Origin: Schleiferiaceae bacterium
GTDB taxonomy: Bacteria; Bacteroidota; Bacteroidia; Flavobacteriales; Schleiferiaceae
Direction: 5' to 3'
DNA: 10,641 nt
Assembly: GCA_022424815.1 (NCBI GenBank)
Contig: JAKMGS010000061.1
Location: 1-10,641 of the forward strand
Both the position numbers and the translations under genes were made by a program. The notes below the pieces were generated by a model that worked only from the letters and a program-made list of their open reading frames with translations, had not been told where the DNA came from and searched no databases. Numbering within the stretch: position 1 is the stretch's first letter; the number at the start of each line of letters is the position of its first letter. Below, piece by piece: positions 5,739 to 10,641 of this stretch.

Positions 5739-6628
5739 TGAGAATTGCATTATTCGGTCGCGCCCCAAAACCCGCGAACCTTCCTTACGTGGAGGTGGTG
5801 TTGGAGAAGCTCGTGGAAGAAGGAGTGGAGTTCTCCGTGTATCATACTTTGCGTCAAGCTTGCGATGACATTGTCAAAGAAGAATTCAAGGAGGTCCAAT
5901 TCTCTATCTATTCCAACGAGGAAGAATTGGCCCAGTTTGATCCACATTTCCTCATCTCGCTTGGCGGTGACGGTACCATCCTCGAAGCCACGGTACTCAT
6001 TCAAAGCAAAGACATTCCTATTCTCGGCATCAACATGGGCAGATTAGGATTCTTAGCGAACGTTGCGAAAAGTAACATCGTCACCTCTTTAGACGCCCTT
6101 TTCACAGGAAGATTTCAGTTAGATTTTCGTAGCCTCTTACAGGCAAGGAGTTCTTCTTCTCATGTTATGAAGCCGAACTTTGCCTTGAATGAAATTACCA
6201 TTGCCCGTAAGGAAACTACGAGCATGATTACGGTACATACCTACCTCAATGGCGCGTATTTGAACAGCTACTGGGCCGACGGTTTAATCATCAGCACACC
6301 TACCGGTTCGACCGGCTACAGCTTGAGTTGTGGAGGTCCTATTATCATGCCGAACAGTGAAAACTTTGTACTTACACCTATTGCACCGCACAATTTAACT
6401 ATGCGTCCATTCGTTATTTCCGACAATAACACCTTACGCTTGCGCGTAGAAAGCAGGGAAAATGAATTTTTAACATCATTGGACAGTCGTATGCATAGCT
6501 TTGATACGGAAACGGAGCTTTTCGTGCAGAAGGCGGATTTCAGGATTGCGTTAGTACAAACTGAATTACAAGATTTTCCTTCCACGCTTCGTAATAAACT
6601 AAGCTGGGGACTGGACCACAGAAACTAA
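5738..6628 (+). CDS. nadK: NAD kinase
   Basis: 296 aa, a normal length for bacterial NadK. It phosphorylates NAD+ to NADP+ with ATP (or polyphosphate in some species), the only de novo source of NADP, in the cytoplasm. Landmarks: GGDGT at residues 76-80 with catalytic D78, GINMGRLGFLA at 97-107, N151-E152 in LNEITI, and DGLIISTPTGSTGYSLS at 181-197. The glycine-rich and NE motifs that bind NAD are complete, so the enzyme should be active. Its ATG shares one base with the stop of the CBS gene, and its own TAA is followed at once by the ATG of the DUF6089 gene. Both junctions suggest translational coupling, making NADP synthesis part of the same transcript as uppS and bamA. Confidence 0.96.
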   Translation: MRIALFGRAPKPANLPYVEVVLEKLVEEGVEFSVYHTLRQACDDIVKEEFKEVQFSIYSNEEELAQFDPHFLISLGGDGTILEATVLIQSKDIPILGINMGRLGFLANVAKSNIVTSLDALFTGRFQLDFRSLLQARSSSSHVMKPNFALNEITIARKETTSMITVHTYLNGAYLNSYWADGLIISTPTGSTGYSLSCGGPIIMPNSENFVLTPIAPHNLTMRPFVISDNNTLRLRVESRENEFLTSLDSRMHSFDTETELFVQKADFRIALVQTELQDFPSTLRNKLSWGLDHRN

Positions 6629-7456
6629 ATGAAATTACGCACCCTCTTACTTGCGGCTTTTCTTGGCATAAGCACTTCTATGCTGGGCCAATTCTATGAG
6701 CTCGGCCTCGGCGGCTCTGGTACCCTGTTCCACGGCGATGTGGGCGCAGTGGGTACTGCGGCTCAAGGCGCGTACGGATTCACTCCGAACCAACCCGCTG
6801 CTCAAATCACCCTCCGTCGCCAATACAATTGGCATTGGGCTACCCGCCTGAACTATACCCGTGGCTATCTCAGTGGCATGGACGCTTGGGCAAAGGACGA
6901 TTGGAAGCAGGATAGGGATCTGGCCTTTCGTACGGAGGTTTCTGAGATTTCTTACATGACGGAATTCAACTATTGGCCGTACGGTACGGGCACCAAATTC
7001 AAGCAATCCTTCTACCTATTTGCAGGAATTGGGCTCACTCAATACAACCCTCAAGGCGAGTATGAAGGTCAATGGTACGACTTGCGACCGATGGGTACGG
7101 AGGGGCAACAGACGGACCTGAACGACCAGCTTTTCTATGGAACCACCACTCTTACAGTGCCCATGGGTTTCGGTTACCGCCGAAGTTTGGCCCGTGATTG
7201 GAGTATGACGGCTGAGGTGGGATGGCGTTCGTATGGGTCCGATTATTTGGACGATACCAGTGGCGATTATGTAGATGCACTAGATTTGGTGGAGGAGCGA
7301 GGCGAATTGGCCGCGTATTTTTCAAATCCGGGAAATGTACCTTATCAAAGTGGATTGGCTAGAGGGAATGCACAATCGAAGGATTGGGCTATTTTTGCAG
7401 GGATAACAATTTTTTATAATCTAAGCCCCAAAGATGAGCGCTGCAGTGGATTCTAG
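6629..7456 (+). CDS. DUF6089 family predicted outer-membrane beta-barrel protein
   Basis: 275 aa, function unknown. Residues 1-20 are a Sec signal peptide ending LG|Q. The mature protein opens with YELGLGGSGTLFHGDVG, the usual DUF6089 entry, followed by alternating aromatic and Gly-rich strands (for example QITLRRQYNWHWATRLNYTRG, then FYLFAGIGLTQYN and PMGFGYRRSLARDWSMTAEVGWRSYGSDYLDD) as expected for a small beta-barrel. The last strand, WAIFAGITIFYNLSP, is followed by a short Cys-containing tail. The start abuts the nadK stop. Its last 23 nt overlap the start of uppS in another frame. The steady position before uppS and bamA (by recall, general in Flavobacteriia) suggests an envelope role, and BamA would be its insertion machine, but that is inference. 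Confidence 0.8.
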   Translation: MKLRTLLLAAFLGISTSMLGQFYELGLGGSGTLFHGDVGAVGTAAQGAYGFTPNQPAAQITLRRQYNWHWATRLNYTRGYLSGMDAWAKDDWKQDRDLAFRTEVSEISYMTEFNYWPYGTGTKFKQSFYLFAGIGLTQYNPQGEYEGQWYDLRPMGTEGQQTDLNDQLFYGTTTLTVPMGFGYRRSLARDWSMTAEVGWRSYGSDYLDDTSGDYVDALDLVEERGELAAYFSNPGNVPYQSGLARGNAQSKDWAIFAGITIFYNLSPKDERCSGF

Positions 7457-8219
7457 TGTTTACAGAAAAAATCGACTCAAAGTAGGTCTTGATCCTGACC
7501 ATATCCCTGAGCACATTGCTGTAATCATGGATGGTAACGGTCGATGGGCTAAGAAACAAGGTTTCATCACTCGTGTGAGAGGTCACGAAGTAGGGGTTGA
7601 GGCCTTACGTAAAATCACCACTGCTTCTGCGGAATTAGGATTAGGATTCTTAACTGTTTACGCTTTCTCCACTGAAAACTGGAATCGTCCCAAGTCTGAA
7701 GTAGATGCATTGATGAATATATTAATGACGGCATTGGAAAAAGAATTGCCTACGTTAATGCAGAATAATGTGCGCTTAAAGGCCATAGGGAATGTTGATT
7801 TATTGCCTACAAAAGCAAATAAAAAGTTAATGTCAGTGATTACTGCTACATCCAAGAATGATGGGTTAACTTTGACGCTTGCTTTGAGTTATGGCTCTCA
7901 GGATGAAATGGTGCAAGCGGTTCGTAAAATTGCCCATGAAGTAGCTAACGGAGCATTGGTTCCAGAAGATATTTCGGAAGCACATATCGAGAACTCACTC
8001 TTCACAGCGGGCATGCCCAGTCCGGATTTAATGATTCGAACCAGTGGAGAACAGCGCATCAGCAACTATTTGCTTTGGCAATTGGCTTACGCGGAGTTGT
8101 ACTTTACCCCCATCCTTTGGCCGGACTTTGATGCACAGGGGCTATATGATGCCATTGCTGCCTACCAGAAAAGAGAGCGCAGATTTGGTCAAACCTCTGA
8201 ACAACTAACGGATAAGTAA
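7434..8219 (+). CDS. uppS: Isoprenyl transferase (undecaprenyl diphosphate synthase)
   Basis: 261 aa cis-prenyltransferase. It extends farnesyl diphosphate with isopentenyl diphosphates to C55 undecaprenyl diphosphate, precursor of the lipid carrier for peptidoglycan and surface polysaccharides; it works in the cytoplasm at the membrane. Motifs: HIAVIMDGNGRWAKKQG at residues 27-43 with catalytic D33, RGHEVG, LTVYAFSTENWNRP and, near the C-terminus, DLMIRTSGEQRISNYLLWQ and AYAELYFTPILWPDF. All conserved residues appear present. The N-terminus is about 15 residues longer than in many relatives, yet the next Met is M32 inside the catalytic motif, so the ATG at 7434 is the only sensible start; it overlaps the end of the DUF6089 gene by 23 nt. 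It ends 4 nt before bamA. Confidence 0.96.
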   Translation: MSAAVDSSVYRKNRLKVGLDPDHIPEHIAVIMDGNGRWAKKQGFITRVRGHEVGVEALRKITTASAELGLGFLTVYAFSTENWNRPKSEVDALMNILMTALEKELPTLMQNNVRLKAIGNVDLLPTKANKKLMSVITATSKNDGLTLTLALSYGSQDEMVQAVRKIAHEVANGALVPEDISEAHIENSLFTAGMPSPDLMIRTSGEQRISNYLLWQLAYAELYFTPILWPDFDAQGLYDAIAAYQKRERRFGQTSEQLTDK

Positions 8220-8223
8220 CAGC

Positions 8224-10641
8224 ATGAAGCGTACCCTTTGGGCCTTATTACTAGTGTTTTCAGCACTTGTTTCTCGTGGACAAATTGTGACCACAGGAGA
8301 TTTCAATTTGATACCGGGCATTGATTATGAAGTAGGCGGTATTACCGTCAGTGGTACGAAGGATTTGGATCCTAATGTCGTGATCATGTTGACCAACATT
8401 CGCGTGGGAGACCAGATTCAATTTCCTGATCCTGCTATTTCTGAGGCTATTCGTACACTGTGGCGTCAACAACTTTTTGAGGACATCACCTTCCGTGTGA
8501 CCAATAAAACGGGAAACAAGGTGTTCTTGGACATCTATTTGAAGGAGCTTCCAAAGCTTAGTAAATACTACATTGTTGGGGTTAAGAAGTCGTGGAAAGA
8601 CGACTTGCGTGAAGAATTAGGCCTTCGTGCTGGAAAAGTCGTAAACGACAACTTGCTCGTGATGAGCAATAATAAGATTGAGCAATACTTCAGAGAAAAG
8701 GGCTACCTCAACGCTAGTGTAGATATCGTTCAGGTTGTCGATTCTAACTTCAATCATGCCGTTGTTTTAGGGTTTAAAGTGAATCCTGGGGAACGCGTGA
8801 AGATTAATGAAATAGTATTCCATGGTAATGAAGCAGTCAGCGATAAGGTCCTGCACAAATCCATGAAGAATACCAAAATGAAAGGCAAGGCTGTCTTCAA
8901 AGTATCTAAGCTTCGAAAGAAAGAGTATCGTGAGGACCTGGATGCAATTGTATCTAAATATAACAGTATGGGTTATAGAGATGCAAGAGTGGTTTCGGAT
9001 ACATCTTATGCCATTGATGATGAACTATTAAATATCGAGATCACGGTAGAGGAGGGACGTAAATTCTACTTTGGTGACATTACGTTTGTTGGGAATACGA
9101 AATACGATACGCCAATCCTCAAAAGCATATTGAAAATAAACAGAGGCGATATCTACCACAGTCAACATTTGAACGAACGCGTGAGCTTCGATCCAAACGG
9201 GAATGATGTGGCTTCCATTTACTTGAACAATGGGTACCTTTTTTCACAAGTCGTTCCTGTAGAGAAAAATGTACACAACGATACCATAGACATAGAGATT
9301 CGAATTCAAGAGGGACGTCAGGCGACCATCAGAAAGGTTAGTGTCACCGGTAATGAGCGAACCAATGATCACGTTGTATACCGTGAGGTTCGAACTAAAC
9401 CTGGAGATCTTTTTTCGAAGGCGATGATTCAGCGTACCATTCGAGAATTGGCCCAGCTAGGTTATTTCGATCAAACACAGATTGGTGTGAATCCAGTACC
9501 GGATCCTCAAACGGGTACGGTGGATTTGGAATACACGGTGGTGGAGCGTTCAACCTCTCAACTTGAATTACAAGGAGGTTGGGGTGCCGGCCGAGTCGTA
9601 GGGACCTTTGGGTTGAATTTCAATAACTTCTCGGCACGAAACATCAATAACAAACGCGCTTGGCAACCATTGCCGACAGGTGATGGACAAAGCATCAACT
9701 TGCGTGCGCAGTCGAACGGTTTGTACTTCCAGAGCTACAACGCCTCGTTTACCGAGCCGTGGTTGGGCGGTAAGAAACCGAACAGTTTCACAGCCACCAT
9801 TTACCACAACGTTCAAAGCAACGGGGTGCGTGCGAACGACCCGAACCGCCAGAGCTTGTACATTACCGGGGTAAATTTCGGATTAGGACAGCGTTTGAAG
9901 TGGCCGGATGATTACTTCACTCTCTATCAAGGCTTAGAATTCCGTCGCTTTAATTTGGATAACTTCCCTACTGGGTTCTTGAACTACAACAAAGGGATCT
10001 CCAACAACGTGAACTATAAGTTTACCTTAGGACGTAACAACACCGACGTGCCCATTTTCCCAACGCGCGGTTCGCAGTTGAGCTTCGCAGCGGAATTGAC
10101 CCCGCCGTTTAGCATGTTCAATAAGGATATTGATTACAAGAGCTTGAGCAGCGAGGAGCGCTTCAGATTGGTGGAATACCACAAATGGAAGTTGAATGCA
10201 GATTGGTTTGCACCGATCACCTCTAAGTTCGTCATCCGCACCCATGGGGAATTTGGATACCTCGGTTCGTACAATAAAGATTTGGGCTTGCCGCCGTTCG
10301 AACGCTTCTATGTGGGAGGTGATGGTTTGGCCAATTTCGTGATCGACGGCCGTGAGATCATCGGTCTGCGCGGGTACCAAAACAACTCTATCACCCCAGT
10401 AGGAGGTGGTGCCCTGTACAACAAATACATCCTTGAATTCCGATACATCCTCGCCAACAACCCGTCGGCTCAGGTATTCCCATTGGCGTTCTTGGAAGGA
10501 GGAAATAACTACGACAATTTCTGGGAATACCGTGCGTTTAACTTGAAGCGTAGTGCTGGAGTTGGTTTGCGCATCTTCATGCCTATGTTTGGTTTGATGG
10601 GAGTGGACGTTGCCTATGGCTTCGATCCTATGCCGAACGGT
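8224..10641 (+). CDS. bamA: Outer-membrane protein assembly factor BamA (3' end outside window)
   Basis: 806 codons in one open frame, cut by the right edge. BamA is the core of the BAM complex and inserts beta-barrel proteins into the outer membrane. Signal peptide at residues 1-19 (hydrophobic core, then SRG|Q). Five POTRA repeats follow, at about 38-113, 114-195, 196-278 (with a Lys-rich insert around 217-236, typical for Bacteroidota), 279-366 and 367-443. The Omp85 barrel starts near 444. It contains FTEPWLGG near 510, PPFERFYVGG at about 691-700 and the L6 lid motif RGY at 716-718. The final residues visible (GVDVAYGFDP) belong to one of the last strands, so roughly 30-70 residues are probably missing. 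Codon choice changes between the POTRA and barrel parts. Last visible gene of the operon; periplasmic chaperone genes of the OmpH/Skp type are likely next, by analogy. Confidence 0.96.
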   Translation, partial: MKRTLWALLLVFSALVSRGQIVTTGDFNLIPGIDYEVGGITVSGTKDLDPNVVIMLTNIRVGDQIQFPDPAISEAIRTLWRQQLFEDITFRVTNKTGNKVFLDIYLKELPKLSKYYIVGVKKSWKDDLREELGLRAGKVVNDNLLVMSNNKIEQYFREKGYLNASVDIVQVVDSNFNHAVVLGFKVNPGERVKINEIVFHGNEAVSDKVLHKSMKNTKMKGKAVFKVSKLRKKEYREDLDAIVSKYNSMGYRDARVVSDTSYAIDDELLNIEITVEEGRKFYFGDITFVGNTKYDTPILKSILKINRGDIYHSQHLNERVSFDPNGNDVASIYLNNGYLFSQVVPVEKNVHNDTIDIEIRIQEGRQATIRKVSVTGNERTNDHVVYREVRTKPGDLFSKAMIQRTIRELAQLGYFDQTQIGVNPVPDPQTGTVDLEYTVVERSTSQLELQGGWGAGRVVGTFGLNFNNFSARNINNKRAWQPLPTGDGQSINLRAQSNGLYFQSYNASFTEPWLGGKKPNSFTATIYHNVQSNGVRANDPNRQSLYITGVNFGLGQRLKWPDDYFTLYQGLEFRRFNLDNFPTGFLNYNKGISNNVNYKFTLGRNNTDVPIFPTRGSQLSFAAELTPPFSMFNKDIDYKSLSSEERFRLVEYHKWKLNADWFAPITSKFVIRTHGEFGYLGSYNKDLGLPPFERFYVGGDGLANFVIDGREIIGLRGYQNNSITPVGGGALYNKYILEFRYILANNPSAQVFPLAFLEGGNNYDNFWEYRAFNLKRSAGVGLRIFMPMFGLMGVDVAYGFDPMPNG

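Noticed and set aside
7395..7420. TTGCAG and TATAAT, resembling an E. coli-type promoter ahead of uppS
   Set aside because: The spacing is only 14 nt, it lies in coding DNA for the last strand of the DUF6089 protein, and Bacteroidota primary sigma factors prefer TAnnTTTG.
10027..10380. 117-codon frame antisense to the bamA barrel
   Set aside because: It lies opposite conserved barrel sequence including the RGY region and has no features of its own.
1..10641. A new defence, mobile or biosynthetic system
   Set aside because: All reading frames of size are explained by core metabolic or envelope families in a familiar order; there are no repeats, integrases, toxins or foreign-looking gene cassettes.

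Overview
The window reads as ordinary chromosome from a member of the Bacteroidota, most likely the order Flavobacteriales. Signs of this are the family content (DUF4296, DUF6089, a sensor kinase with the HQIGTPLS H-box, a BamA of the Bacteroidota type), start codons without Shine-Dalgarno sequences, and TAnnTTTG promoter boxes. The GC content is mid-range, which is higher than in many Flavobacteriaceae. I see no tRNA, rRNA, CRISPR array, insertion sequence, integrase or other mobile feature. Almost every base is coding. The only two intergenic gaps longer than 20 bases are both 39 bp long and both lie between divergent genes.

Layout. Positions 1-625 (minus) hold the N-terminal part of a membrane sensor histidine kinase that runs off the left edge. 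A 39-bp divergent spacer separates it from a plus-strand cluster at 665-3529: a family 2 polyprenyl-phosphate glycosyltransferase, dihydroorotase (pyrC), a DUF4296 lipoprotein and a DUF2141 exported protein. This cluster meets tail to tail, with a 4-bp overlap, a minus-strand pair at 3526-5033: pyridoxine 5'-phosphate synthase (pdxJ, upstream) and an alpha/beta hydrolase (downstream). A second 39-bp divergent spacer leads into a tight plus-strand operon from 5073 to the right edge: a CBS-domain protein with an ACT-like tail, NAD kinase (nadK), a DUF6089 predicted outer-membrane protein, undecaprenyl diphosphate synthase (uppS) and the outer-membrane assembly factor bamA (806 codons present, 3' end missing).

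How the genes fit together. The right-hand operon joins cofactor supply (NADP from nadK, with pdxJ divergently transcribed) to envelope construction (uppS makes the C55 lipid carrier, BamA inserts outer-membrane beta-barrels, DUF6089 is probably itself a barrel). The left cluster joins pyrimidine synthesis to a glycosyltransferase that would use a polyprenyl phosphate of the kind UppS supplies. As far as I recall, the orders pdxJ / CBS / nadK / DUF6089 / uppS / bamA and glycosyltransferase / pyrC / DUF4296 are common in Flavobacteriales, so the region looks like conserved core genome.

I did not find a new multi-gene system. The most noteworthy signal is in the two 39-bp spacers. Each carries two outward-facing TAnnTTTG-like boxes at nearly identical offsets, 5-7 nt from the start codons, which predicts leaderless or near-leaderless mRNAs from promoters packed back to back. 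Secondary points are the altered H-box of the kinase, the Gln in the dihydroorotase metal motif, the CBS-ACT protein next to nadK and pdxJ, and a codon-usage shift inside bamA.
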